From CAZQLE01 sp964593905 (GTDB lineage: Bacteria > Chloroflexota > Anaerolineae > Anaerolineales > Anaerolineaceae): a stretch of DNA of 15,347 nt. Numbering within the stretch: position 1 is the stretch's first letter; each line of letters opens with the position of its first letter. This document shows positions 1-6,819 of this stretch, piece after piece. A model generated the notes under the pieces. It made no database searches, was not told the origin of the DNA, and saw only the letters and a program-made list of their open reading frames with translations. The stretch lies in contig CAZQLE010000082.1 in the NCBI GenBank assembly GCA_964593905.1, positions 1-15,347 of the forward strand, written 5' to 3'. The position numbers and the translations under genes were made by a program.

Positions 1-1
1 A

Positions 2-979
2 TGGTCGGGTGCGCGGATTGAATTTGGCCGTCTGGAGTCGTACGGCGGGATCGCCGCCTTTGGCGCCAATGATGTCGACCAGCTTGGCTACGGATTGCAG
101 GAAGGCGCGGGGCAGGTTACCCGCGGCACGGTTGTGGTTGGCGGTTTCATGAAGAATAATTTTATGGACCCTCGCTTGCGGCCGGGCCAGGAACCGCCCC
201 CGCCGCCCGATTTGCTGGGCCAGCAAATTAAATTGACGATTTTTCGCTATACCCAGGACGGCCAGGAAGTTAAAAAAACATATAACCTGCGTGTGGTCGG
301 GATTATGAAAGAAGCCCGCGCCGAACAGGACAATATGCTGATTTTGAACTTTGATGACCTGACGGCGATGAATGAATGGGTGAACGGCAAACGCATTAAT
401 TATAACCAGACCGGTTACAGCCAGTTGATTGTTAAAACCGCCGATACTGACAACGTGGTTGAAATTACCCAGAGCATTACCGATATGGGTTTTTCGGCCT
501 TTACACCGCAAATGATCGTGCAGGGTATTAACAGTCTGTATACCATCATGCAGGTGATTTTTGCCGGTGTGGGCGCGATCTCACTGCTGGTGGCAGCCAT
601 TGGAATTGCCAATACCATGACCATGGCTATTTTGGAACGTACGCGCGAGATTGGATTGATGAAAGCGGTTGGCGCCAGTAACCGCGATGTGTTAAGTATT
701 TTTCTGGGGGAGGCCGCCGGGATCGGGTTTATTGGCGGGACGGGGGGGGTGTTGTTGGGTTGGCTTTCGGGTAAGGTGCTTAACCTGGTCGCCATCTCTT
801 ACTTAACCAGCCGTGCGGCTGAAAGCGGCGGCGCGCCGGTATCGGTGGCGGTGTATACACCCTTGTGGTTGCCCCTGGTGACGCTGGTTTTTGCCACCTT
901 AATTGGTCTGTTAAGCGGGTTATACCCCGCGCTGCGTGCCGCCACGCTGGTGCCGGTGATGGCTTTGAAATATGAGTAG
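2..979 (+). CDS. ABC transporter permease, FtsX/MacB family (5' end outside window)
   Basis: The frame is open from the first bases of the window, so this is the C-terminal 325 residues of a longer protein; an internal TTG at 95 should not be taken as the start. The visible part begins with the end of an extracytoplasmic MacB-type domain. It then has the classic FtsX-fold core: a membrane segment after SLYTIMQVIF, a cytoplasmic stretch with ERTREIGLMKAVGAS, a second segment at GFIGGTGGVLLGWLSG and a last one at LWLPLVTLVFATLIGLLSG, ending with LYPALRAATLVPVMALKYE. The ERxREIGxxKAxGA signature is diagnostic of this permease family. Such permeases pair with an ATPase of the LolD/MacB type, presumably encoded upstream, and act in mechanotransmission, lipoprotein or peptide handling, or efflux. 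The substrate cannot be told. A strong terminator follows. Confidence 0.9.
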   Translation, partial: WSGARIEFGRLESYGGIAAFGANDVDQLGYGLQEGAGQVTRGTVVVGGFMKNNFMDPRLRPGQEPPPPPDLLGQQIKLTIFRYTQDGQEVKKTYNLRVVGIMKEARAEQDNMLILNFDDLTAMNEWVNGKRINYNQTGYSQLIVKTADTDNVVEITQSITDMGFSAFTPQMIVQGINSLYTIMQVIFAGVGAISLLVAAIGIANTMTMAILERTREIGLMKAVGASNRDVLSIFLGEAAGIGFIGGTGGVLLGWLSGKVLNLVAISYLTSRAAESGGAPVSVAVYTPLWLPLVTLVFATLIGLLSGLYPALRAATLVPVMALKYE

Positions 980-1028
980 CGGGTGAACCCCCCCGGGGGG
1001 GAATATTTTTGTGTGCCAGGTGTCTGAT

Positions 1029-1073
1029 CAGATGGCGGGTGCGAAAACCAGAGCGCCTGCCGTCTGTTTTTTT
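1029..1073 (+). terminator. Intrinsic terminator of the ABC permease gene
   Basis: The arms 1029-1042 and 1053-1066 pair over 14 bp (three G-U pairs) around a 10-nt loop and are followed directly by seven Ts (1067-1073). A shorter outer repeat, GTGCCAG/CTGGCAC, flanks it. It separates the permease transcript from the diguanylate cyclase gene. Confidence 0.85.
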
Positions 1074-1114
1074 CTGGCACCGTTCCGACGTCTGCGTAGT
1101 TATCTTTTTTCCCT

Positions 1115-1149
1115 TATAAATTGAAAATTAATGGTAAAGTTAATGGTAA
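1115..1149 (+). promoter_or_regulatory. AT-rich leader with tandem TTAATGGTAA direct repeats
   Basis: Between the terminator and the ribosome binding site of the GGDEF gene lies an AT-rich stretch. It holds a TATAAA (1115-1120), a TTGAAA (1121-1126) and two identical 10-mers TTAATGGTAA at 1128-1137 and 1140-1149, 12 bp apart. I cannot pair a good -35 with a good -10 at standard spacing. The promoter call is therefore weak, but the direct repeat is exact and could be a regulator site. Confidence 0.3.
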
Positions 1150-1186
1150 TATTTTGTTCCTGTCGAGCGCAAAGGGAGTGGAAAAA

Positions 1187-3487
1187 ATGCCCGTCAGGTC
1201 TCCAACCCGAAAAGCCATTATTTTCGCAATATCCATTTTAATCCCCGGTGTTATTGGGATCCTGTTAGCCGACCATTGGATTTGGTCCCGTGCGGCTGAT
1301 CTGCAGGCGGCCCGGCGCTGGCTATTAACGACCCAGTTTCTGGGTTTGACATTTGGGGCGGTGCTGCTGGGTGTGGCAGTGTGGCGGCTGTTAAGCCGCT
1401 CTGAACGCCGGCCCGTGCACCGGCCGATCGATGAATTGAACGCGCTGCAAGCCAGCCTTGAAGCCGGCTGGGTCGCTGATGAGCAGGGCAGAATTGTGCA
1501 CGTTACTGAGGGCTTCTGCAAGCTGGTGGACCTTCCGGCGCGCGCACTGTTGGGCCGGCCATTTAAAGATCTGGTTCATCCCGGCGGTGAAGCGGCGTTT
1601 AATGAGCTTTTGTCTGCAAAATTGGATGCCAGAAGGCAGGCTTACTTCTGTTTGCGGGGGCGCGGAACCGCGCCGATCTGGGTATCGGCGTTTATTCAAT
1701 CCACCCCCGGGCAGGGTCTGGTCGGGCTGGCTGTTCAAATTCCCGAAAGCCCCACACGGGTGCGCCCGGTTGAAGAGCGGCTGCGCGTGCTGTATGAAAA
1801 CTCGCCCATCGCGGTTTGGGAGGAGGATTTTTCGGAGGTTCAAACCTGGCTTGCGGGGCTGCAAACCCGGGGTGTTAAGAATTTTGGCGCCTATTTTCGT
1901 GAAAACCCGACCGAAATGGAAGCCATCTTTTCGACCATCAGGGTATTGGATGTAAACCAGTATTCGGTCAAAATGTTTGGCGCGGCTTCAAAGGAAGAAC
2001 TTCTGGCGAATGCCCGCCGGGTGATCGGAATGCCCGACCCGGATCTTCTGTACCGGCTTTTTGTTTTTATTGCCAATGGGGGACGGGAATTTGAAGATTA
2101 TGTGATCAACTATCGCTTGGACGGCGCTCCGCTGAATGTGCTTATGCGCTGGATCGCCGCGCCCGGTTTTGAAGCGGACCTTTCACGGGTGTTGGTTTCG
2201 CTAATTGATGTGACCCTCTGGCGTCAGGCCGAAGAAAAATTGCGCCAGGCCGAGGCCCGCTACCGGCAACTGGTTGAACAGGTGAATGTGGTCATGTATA
2301 CCGACCGACGGGACAGCCAGAGCTCAAATATCTATACCAGCCCGCAGGCTGAGCTGTTAACCGGTTACAAATCGTCTGACTGGGAAGCAAACCCCGCTTT
2401 GTGGTTAAAGATTGTGCACCCCGAGGATGAGGAGCGGGTGCGGGTGGAGAATGACCGCACCAACCGCACCGGAGACCCGTTTATCCTCGAATATCGGTTG
2501 GTGCGTAAAGATGGCCAGGTGGTCTGGGTGCGTGATCAGGCGGTGCTGGTGAGCGACCCGATCAGCCACGAGAAAATCTGGCAGGGGGTGATCGCAGATA
2601 TTACCGAGCGCAAACTGGCCGAAGAAGCGCTGCAACAAAGTGAGATTCGGTTTCGGCTTTTGCTGCAAAGCCAGGGAGAAGGAACCCTGCTGTTTAACCA
2701 GTATGCCCATCTGGTGTTTGTGAACCCGGCTGCCGAAGAGCTGTTTGGGGTTCAGTCTGGGCGTCTGGTGGGGCGCAGCCTGATGGAGTTTGCTGATGCG
2801 GCGGCGGTTGCGAGCCTGATCGAGCACACCTCCAACCTGCCCTCGGGTAAGAGCTCGGAGATCGAGATGCAAATTCTTCCCAAAGGGCGCACAGACCCGC
2901 GCTGGTTAACCATTGCGTTATCGCCCTGGTATGAAGCCACGGGGCAGTTGGCGGGCGGTCTGGCGCTTTGCCGCGATATCACTGATAAAAAACTGGATGA
3001 AAGCCGTCTGCGCTATCAAAGCACGCACGATGCCCTGACGGGTCTGTTCAACCGTCATTATTTTGAAGAATGTCTGGCCTCTGTCAGCCGCGGCAAGGAT
3101 TTTCCGGTCAGTCTGGTGGTGGGTGATATGGACCGGCTGAAAGAAGTTAATGATCGTTATGGGCATACCGCCGGGGATGAATGTTTGCGCCAGGTGGCGG
3201 TATTGATGCGCGATTCTTTCCGCGGCAGCGATGTGATTGCGCGGATTGGGGGGGATGAATATGCTGTGCTGCTGCCCGGAACGGATGAAGATGCCACCCG
3301 CAAGGCCATCGACCGGCTGCGCAGTAATGCTCAGAAGTTTAATCAAGACAGCCCGGAACAGAAGCTTTCGCTGTCACTGGGGTTTGCCACTGCGTATGAT
3401 GAAGGTTCATTGACGACCATTTTTCACCGCGCCGATCTGGCCATGTATCAAGAAAAGGCCGAGAAGAACAAAATGCGACCCCAGTAG
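1187..3487 (+). CDS. Membrane-anchored PAS (x4)-GGDEF diguanylate cyclase
   Basis: A 766-residue sensor protein predicted to make cyclic di-GMP from two GTP. I chose the ATG at 1187 because AAAGGGAG (1171-1178) sits 8 nt upstream; the frame is open back to a TTG at 1121, which lacks such a site. Two hydrophobic segments (about residues 9-29 and 45-67) anchor it in the membrane. Four PAS-like regions follow at roughly 80-190, 195-340, 345-470 and 475-600. The third is the clearest, with a PAC-type end (RLVRKDGQVVWVRDQ... DITERK). The GGDEF domain spans about 604-760, beginning at THDALTGLFNR. The active-site motif is GGDEY (688-692) instead of GGDEF; Tyr in the last position is a known conservative variant, so activity is likely. 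An inhibitory I-site, RGSD (679-682), lies exactly five residues before it, pointing to product feedback. No EAL domain is present. The signal sensed is unknown. Confidence 0.93.
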   Translation: MPVRSPTRKAIIFAISILIPGVIGILLADHWIWSRAADLQAARRWLLTTQFLGLTFGAVLLGVAVWRLLSRSERRPVHRPIDELNALQASLEAGWVADEQGRIVHVTEGFCKLVDLPARALLGRPFKDLVHPGGEAAFNELLSAKLDARRQAYFCLRGRGTAPIWVSAFIQSTPGQGLVGLAVQIPESPTRVRPVEERLRVLYENSPIAVWEEDFSEVQTWLAGLQTRGVKNFGAYFRENPTEMEAIFSTIRVLDVNQYSVKMFGAASKEELLANARRVIGMPDPDLLYRLFVFIANGGREFEDYVINYRLDGAPLNVLMRWIAAPGFEADLSRVLVSLIDVTLWRQAEEKLRQAEARYRQLVEQVNVVMYTDRRDSQSSNIYTSPQAELLTGYKSSDWEANPALWLKIVHPEDEERVRVENDRTNRTGDPFILEYRLVRKDGQVVWVRDQAVLVSDPISHEKIWQGVIADITERKLAEEALQQSEIRFRLLLQSQGEGTLLFNQYAHLVFVNPAAEELFGVQSGRLVGRSLMEFADAAAVASLIEHTSNLPSGKSSEIEMQILPKGRTDPRWLTIALSPWYEATGQLAGGLALCRDITDKKLDESRLRYQSTHDALTGLFNRHYFEECLASVSRGKDFPVSLVVGDMDRLKEVNDRYGHTAGDECLRQVAVLMRDSFRGSDVIARIGGDEYAVLLPGTDEDATRKAIDRLRSNAQKFNQDSPEQKLSLSLGFATAYDEGSLTTIFHRADLAMYQEKAEKNKMRPQ

Positions 3488-3514
3488 AGGCGGTTGGGGA
3501 GAATCTTTTCTTTT
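3479..3514 (+). terminator. Possible weak terminator of the GGDEF gene
   Basis: CCCCA (3479-3483) can pair with TGGGG (3495-3499) across an 11-nt loop that holds the stop codon. A T-rich run (TTTTCTTTT) follows at 3505-3514 after a short gap. The stem is only 5 bp and the T tract is displaced, so efficiency would be low. Confidence 0.3.
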
Positions 3515-3521
3515 AATGCCC

Positions 3522-3550
3522 TTGACGAATTGTTCATGCGGGGGTATATT
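3522..3550 (+). promoter_or_regulatory. Sigma70-type promoter of tRNA-Arg
   Basis: TTGACG (3522-3527) and TATATT (3545-3550) are separated by exactly 17 nt and lie 24 nt before the tRNA 5' end. The spacing and near-consensus hexamers fit a strong housekeeping promoter. Confidence 0.75.
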
Positions 3551-3574
3551 AAGCGGGCAACAGAAACAAGACAT

Positions 3575-3648
3575 GCCCTCGTAGCTCAATTGGACAGAGC
3601 GTCTGCTTGCGGAGCAAAAGGTTGCAGATTCGAGTTCTGCCGAGGGCA
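3575..3648 (+). tRNA. tRNA-Arg (anticodon GCG)
   Basis: A 74-nt cloverleaf can be folded by eye. The acceptor arm is GCCCTCG/CGAGGGC and the D-arm GCTC/GAGC. The anticodon arm is TCTGC-TTGCGGA-GCAAA, with GCG at positions 34-36 reading CGC. The variable loop is AGGTT, and the T-arm is GCAGA-TTCGAGT-TCTGC with discriminator A. CCA is not encoded (ACAC follows). The anticodon stem has one mismatch, C28 against A42; every other stem pairs fully. The 3' part of this gene is repeated downstream at 3720-3749. Confidence 0.9.
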
Positions 3649-3749
3649 CACTGAAGCGCCATCCGAAAGGGTGGCGTTTTATTTTTGGTAAGGTTGCCGA
3701 CCCCCATTGAGGGGGTGATATTCGAGTTCTGCCGAGGGCACACTGAAGC
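3628..3749 (+). repeat. Exact 30-bp direct repeat of the tRNA-Arg 3' end
   Basis: Positions 3628-3657 (T-loop, acceptor 3' strand and 9 nt past the tRNA end) recur identically at 3720-3749, 92 bp downstream. The sequence between the copies contains the tRNA terminator and a small hairpin, ACCCCC/GGGGGT (3700-3716). The second copy has no 5' half of a tRNA before it, so it is a fragment and not a second gene. Duplicated tRNA 3' ends are typical of tyrosine-recombinase attachment sites. Here the interval is far too short for an element, so it would have to be a scar or a local duplication. Confidence 0.85.
3657..3686 (+). terminator. Intrinsic terminator of tRNA-Arg
   Basis: CGCCATCC (3657-3664) pairs with GGGTGGCG (3669-3676) over 8 bp with one G-U pair and a GAAA tetraloop, followed by TTTTATTTTT (3677-3686). 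Confidence 0.85.
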
Positions 3750-3773
3750 ATCCCTACGCTGGTCTGCAGGACC

Positions 3774-4127
3774 CTTGCCGCTGTCCGCACAGGTAGGGAT
3801 TCTTCAGTCGCTACGCTCCTTCAGAATGACATGCACTTTTGGTCCATGCCCTATGAAATGCTTGCCGCTGCCCGCACAGGCCGGGATTCTTTGCCTGCGC
3901 TGCGCTGCGGCTCAGAATGACACGTGCTTTTGCTCGTGTCGCACGACGTGCCGACCTTTCGCCTGTGTCATGTTGAGTGGTAGGGTGCGCCTTGGCGCAC
4001 CTGCTTCTGCGTACGGGCGCGACAAATTACCCGTGTGACAGCCTGGCAACCTTCTTCTTGCCTCGCGCTGGACTTGAAAACCTCGTCGTAGCCCACATGG
4101 GTAGGGATTCTTTCGTCTGCGCTGCGC
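3774..4127. repeat. REP-like dispersed repeat, two long copies and one partial
   Basis: Copy 1 (3774-3840) and copy 2 (3861-3931) both begin CTTGCCGCTG, continue with CCGCACAGG and GGGATTCTT, and end with CAGAATGACA followed by a TGC..TTTT stretch. A third, partial copy at about 4100-4127 has GTAGGGATTCTTT and a CTGCGCTGCGCC tract like that of copy 2 but lacks the right end. Each long copy is imperfectly palindromic (ATTCT ... AGAAT outer arms). From memory, units of this general form occur as dispersed intergenic repeats in several bacterial phyla; I have not verified this. Confidence 0.65.
3984..4001. repeat. Perfect 8-bp inverted repeat
   Basis: GGTGCGCC and GGCGCACC flank a TT, giving a perfect 18-bp palindromic hairpin in the non-coding region. 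No T tract follows on either strand, so it is not a terminator. It is probably another small dispersed repeat unit. Confidence 0.6.
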
Positions 4128-4188
4128 CCAAGGCAAAAGCACCCCTGCGCAATGTAAATTTAAGTTGCCTGTGCGGTGGAAAGTTGAT

Positions 4189-4218
4189 TTGCCCTTCTGG
4201 CTTTGTCTGTGTTATGAT
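4189..4218 (+). promoter_or_regulatory. Candidate surE promoter with extended -10
   Basis: TATGAT (4213-4218) is preceded by TG one base upstream, the extended -10 pattern. A TTGCCC (4189-4194) lies 18 nt before it as a -35. Transcription would start about 105 nt ahead of surE, leaving a structured leader. Confidence 0.4.
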
Positions 4219-4247
4219 TTTGCCCGATAAATTTTGCCCAATCGATC

Positions 4248-4293
4248 CGCTCAAACAGAAGGAGCTCGCCCCTTTTTGTTTGCAAGTTGAGCG
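4248..4293 (+). promoter_or_regulatory. Stem-loop in the surE leader
   Basis: CGCTCAA (4248-4254) is complementary to TTGAGCG (4287-4293). The overlapping CAAACA (4252-4257) is complementary to TGTTTG (4277-4282), so two competing stems can form. A second small repeat, GATGA-GTAA-TCATC (4303-4316), lies just before the ribosome binding site. I recognise no known riboswitch class. Confidence 0.3.
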
Positions 4294-4332
4294 ATTCCAC
4301 CGTGATGAGTAATCATCCATAGAGGATCAGGT

Positions 4333-5145
4333 ATGAACCAACACCGTTGCCAGATTTTATTGACCAATGACGATGGAATTGAATCGCCCGGCTTATGGGC
4401 TGCTGCTCAGGCGCTTTCAAAGCTGGGTTTTGTCACCATTGCGGCTCCGCGCGACCAGGCCTCGGGCACCGGGCGCAGCCTGCCGATCACCTCGGATGGG
4501 CGCATTACTTTGCGCGCGCTGCAAATTGGCAGCCAGGAATGGCAGGCCTACGCGGTGGGCGGAACCCCGGCCCAGGTGGTGCTGCACGCGCTGCACGAGC
4601 TGCTGCCGGCCCGGCCAGACCTGGTGGTCTCGGGTATTAACTATGGTGAGAATATCGGCGAAGGAATTACCGTGTCGGGTACGGTTGGCGCAGCGATGGA
4701 AGCTGCGGGCAATTTTATTCCGGCCCTAGCCATGTCGCTGCAAATTGACCCACAGGAAGATTATTACGGTTACTCGCGCAGGGTGGATTTTTCTGCGGCC
4801 GCATATTTCACCGAATATTTTGCCCGCCAGATTCTTGAAAAAAAGATGCCGCCGGATGTAGATTTGTTGAAGGTGGATGTTCCGGATGACGCCACGCCGC
4901 AAACACCGTGGAGGGTCACCCGCGTTTCTCGTCAGCGGTATTTTGAACCTTATGTCGTTCGGCAGGGAAGCCTGGAAGAGCCGGGAATGATTGACGCAGT
5001 TATCCGGCCGGATGAAAAAAAGCTGGAACCGGATGGAGATATCCGCGCCGTGGTTTTTGATCGGGTCGTTTCGGTGACCCCGGTCAGCCTGGATATGACT
5101 TCGCGGGTTGATTTCGCTGAGCTGCGACAGTTGCTGGGCGGTTGA
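4333..5145 (+). CDS. surE: 5'/3'-nucleotidase SurE
   Basis: A 270-residue member of the SurE family: metal-dependent phosphatases that hydrolyse nucleoside 5'- and 3'-monophosphates, and in some species short polyphosphate, in the cytoplasm. The metal ligands are visible: D13 and D14 in LLTNDDG, S44 in ASGTGRS and N103 in SGINYGENIG. The conserved SGTVGAAMEA helix follows. Length is normal for the family. The ATG at 4333 is supported by GAGG (4322-4325) 7 nt upstream. In E. coli surE sits with pcm and rpoS; here it stands alone, following a long non-coding region. Its stop codon is only 2 nt from the stop of the convergent BtpA-family gene, inside a perfect inverted repeat. Confidence 0.95.
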   Translation: MNQHRCQILLTNDDGIESPGLWAAAQALSKLGFVTIAAPRDQASGTGRSLPITSDGRITLRALQIGSQEWQAYAVGGTPAQVVLHALHELLPARPDLVVSGINYGENIGEGITVSGTVGAAMEAAGNFIPALAMSLQIDPQEDYYGYSRRVDFSAAAYFTEYFARQILEKKMPPDVDLLKVDVPDDATPQTPWRVTRVSRQRYFEPYVVRQGSLEEPGMIDAVIRPDEKKLEPDGDIRAVVFDRVVSVTPVSLDMTSRVDFAELRQLLGG

Positions 5146-5190
5146 GTTTATTCGCCCCGCAGGGTGCGCGCAGTTTGCATAAACTCAACC
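5140..5190. repeat. Perfect 12-bp inverted repeat over the convergent stop codons
   Basis: GGTTGAGTTTAT (5140-5151) and ATAAACTCAACC (5179-5190) are exact reverse complements separated by 27 nt. The left arm contains both the surE TGA (5143-5145) and the TAA of the minus-strand BtpA-family gene (5148-5150). The right arm lies in the C-terminal codons of the latter. Neither strand has a T tract after the stem, so it is not a standard intrinsic terminator. It could be a shared 3'-end stabiliser. Confidence 0.75.
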
Positions 5191-5957
5191 ACCCGTTGTG
5201 GGTCCACTTCATTCCATATCTGTCCATCGCGCTTGAAAGCCGTTCCGACAATGATCCCATCGGCGGCTGAAAGTTGTTCGTCAAGATTGCTTAATTTCAC
5301 CCCTGTATTGGCAAATACCGGGGTCATTGGCACTACGGCTTTAACGCGCCGGATAAGATCTGTGGGGGTGGCCGCACCGGCAATTAAGCCGGAGATGCAC
5401 AACACATCGGGCCGGGTGTTAAACACAGTAGAGCGGGCGATGTCTTCCAACGCGCGGTCGGTAAGATAAACTGCCGATTCGGGGACGATGTTAAAAAACA
5501 ACCGCACTGCGCCAGCGTGGATGCGGTGTTGGTGTCTTACCACTTCACCGCAATGGGTGTTCCACAGACCAAAATCGCTGGCATACACACCGCTGAAAAT
5601 CTCACGCACGAAGACGGCCCCGGTGGCAGCGGCCAGATCGAGCGAGGCCCTTGGGTCCCAGAGTACATTTACCCCAAACGGAACTTGCAGTTCACGGCGC
5701 AGTTCGCCAATGATGCGCGCCATGCAGGCGGTGGTGACCGGTTCAACGGTGGTTAAATAAGGCAGGCTGGACTCGTTTGAGAACAGGATGGCATCAACGC
5801 CGCTGTTTTGTAAGGCCAGCATGTCTGACCGCGCTCGTTCAAGAACGGCTTCCATCCCTCCTTCCAGATCATAAAACGGGTCTCCGGGTAATGCGGCCAG
5901 ATGGCACATGGCGATGACCGGTTTGGAAACACCAAAAAGGGATGGAATCCACTCCAC
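5148..5957 (-). CDS. BtpA/SgcQ-family TIM-barrel protein
   Basis: About 269 residues, recognisable as the BtpA family from KPVIAMCHLAALPGDP near the N-terminus, GVDAILFSNE, VPFGVNVLWDPRASLDLAAATGA (an internal motif typical of the family), a GVYASDFG stretch and the C-terminal VFANTGVK...GIIVGTAFKRDG, which looks like a phosphate-binding barrel end. BtpA was described in cyanobacteria as needed for photosystem I stability; SgcQ of E. coli belongs to the same family and sits in a PTS operon. The catalytic reaction is not established. I prefer the GTG start at 5957, with AGGA 8 nt upstream. A TTG at 5978 is in frame and would overlap the DeoR gene by 11 nt. It is the second gene of a two-gene operon 10 nt behind the regulator. 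Confidence 0.85.
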   Translation of the reverse strand: MEWIPSLFGVSKPVIAMCHLAALPGDPFYDLEGGMEAVLERARSDMLALQNSGVDAILFSNESSLPYLTTVEPVTTACMARIIGELRRELQVPFGVNVLWDPRASLDLAAATGAVFVREIFSGVYASDFGLWNTHCGEVVRHQHRIHAGAVRLFFNIVPESAVYLTDRALEDIARSTVFNTRPDVLCISGLIAGAATPTDLIRRVKAVVPMTPVFANTGVKLSNLDEQLSAADGIIVGTAFKRDGQIWNEVDPQRVVEFMQTARTLRGE

Positions 5958-5967
5958 AGCAGTTGTC

Positions 5968-6768
5968 CTAATCGTCAAAATGGGGCTGGTTGGGTTTTAA
6001 TCCCGTGGCGACAATGATTTCAACGCCGGCTTCCTGCAATTTGCTGAGCAGCGCCCCGGTTGGCATGGCATCGGTAACCAGTTTGTGAATCTGGTTGAAA
6101 TTTCCCACCCGGGCAAAAGCGGTGCCATCAAATTTGGAAGAGTCGGCCAGAAGGATCACTTCTTTGGCGCCGCGCATCATCACCTTTTTAACCTGGGCAT
6201 CTTCCAGGTTAAATTCGGTCAGCCCGGTTTCGGCATCCAGGTTTCCAATGCCCAGAAAGAGCTTGTCGACAAAAAACTGTTCAAAGATGCTATAGCTTAT
6301 ATCTCCGACCAGCGAGGCCTCACCGGGGCGAACAATGCCGCCGGGAAGGATCAGGCGGATATCTGAATGGTTTAAGAAAATGGAGGCGATGCGCAGACTG
6401 GGGGTGAGGATGGTCAAATTGTGGAAATTGGTCAGGAAAGCCGCCATCTCCTGGGTGGTGGTGCCAATATCCAGGGTGATGCTGTTTCCTTCTGTCACCA
6501 GTTGGGCAGCACGATAGCCAATGCTGCGCTTTGCATCTGCATTTTGCATCACGCGCAGCAAAAATGGCGGTTCAAAATTCCGGCCCCGGGCACTGACCGC
6601 TCCGCCGTGAACGCGGCGAACCAGACCGGAATTTTCCAGATCGACCAGATCGCGACGGATGGTCATTTCTGAGACTTCCAATGTCTCAGCCAGACCGGTT
6701 ACGGTAACCGTTCCATCACGTTCTATCCTGTTCAGAATGTGTTGTTTTCTCTGATCGGCTAAAGGCAT
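5968..6768 (-). CDS. DeoR-family transcriptional regulator
   Basis: A 266-residue protein with the standard DeoR plan. The N-terminal winged helix-turn-helix is at about residues 3-57 (ADQRKQHILNRIERDGTVTV..LAETLEVSEMTIRRDLVDLENSGLVRRVHGGA). A sugar-phosphate sensing DeoRC domain runs from about 75 to 235, with DIGTTT, LILPGGIVRPGEASLVGD and DSSKF. The frame is open upstream to 6897, but those 43 residues do not look like DeoR. The ATG at 6768 has GGAG 10 nt upstream and gives the usual family length. DeoR repressors typically respond to a phosphorylated sugar and control the operon they lie in, here with the BtpA-family gene. SgcR of E. coli, regulator of a GAT-type PTS operon, is of the same family; whether this protein also controls the PTS operon at 9207-13982 is open. 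Confidence 0.92.
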   Translation of the reverse strand: MPLADQRKQHILNRIERDGTVTVTGLAETLEVSEMTIRRDLVDLENSGLVRRVHGGAVSARGRNFEPPFLLRVMQNADAKRSIGYRAAQLVTEGNSITLDIGTTTQEMAAFLTNFHNLTILTPSLRIASIFLNHSDIRLILPGGIVRPGEASLVGDISYSIFEQFFVDKLFLGIGNLDAETGLTEFNLEDAQVKKVMMRGAKEVILLADSSKFDGTAFARVGNFNQIHKLVTDAMPTGALLSKLQEAGVEIIVATGLKPNQPHFDD

Positions 6769-6801
6769 GGCGGGGAGGCTCCATGTTTGCGAGAATATGT
6801 T

Positions 6802-6819
6802 ACTACATATTATTGTAGT
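6802..6819 (-). promoter_or_regulatory. Candidate DeoR operator/promoter region
   Basis: ACTACA (6802-6807) and TGTAGT (6814-6819) form a 6-bp inverted repeat with a 6-nt spacer, about 35 nt upstream of the regulator start. On the minus strand it overlaps TACAAT and TAATAT sequences that could serve as -10. I find no convincing -35. Its placement suits an autoregulatory operator. Confidence 0.4.

Larger units (their letters stand above)
3649..4188. other. Non-coding, repeat-rich intergenic region
   Basis: I see no convincing gene here: the open frames on both strands give low-complexity, cysteine- and arginine-rich translations with no usable start signal. The content is the tRNA terminator, the tRNA 3'-end copy (3720-3749), REP-like units with the core GGGATTCTT ... 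CAGAATGACA, and a perfect hairpin GGTGCGCC-TT-GGCGCACC (3984-4001). The texture differs sharply from the compact coding sequence on either side. Confidence 0.7.

Noticed and set aside
3720..3749. A second tRNA-Arg gene
   Set aside because: Only the T-loop/acceptor end is present; no D-arm or anticodon arm precedes it.
3774..3931. CRISPR array
   Set aside because: Only two long units with variable interiors and palindromic ends; no regular short repeats with uniform spacers and no cas genes.
3685..4320. Open frames of 76-117 codons on both strands in the region before surE
   Set aside because: The translations are low in structure, overlap one another on opposite strands and run through tRNA-fragment and REP-like repeats; no ribosome-binding site supports them.
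3649..4332. Integrated mobile element at tRNA-Arg
   Set aside because: No integrase or cargo gene, and the repeat interval is only 92 bp; at most a scar.
4395..4729. Overlapping frames inside surE, and similar shadows inside ptsI and EIIC
   Set aside because: They are alternative readings of clearly conserved genes, arising from GC-rich codon positions, with no independent support.
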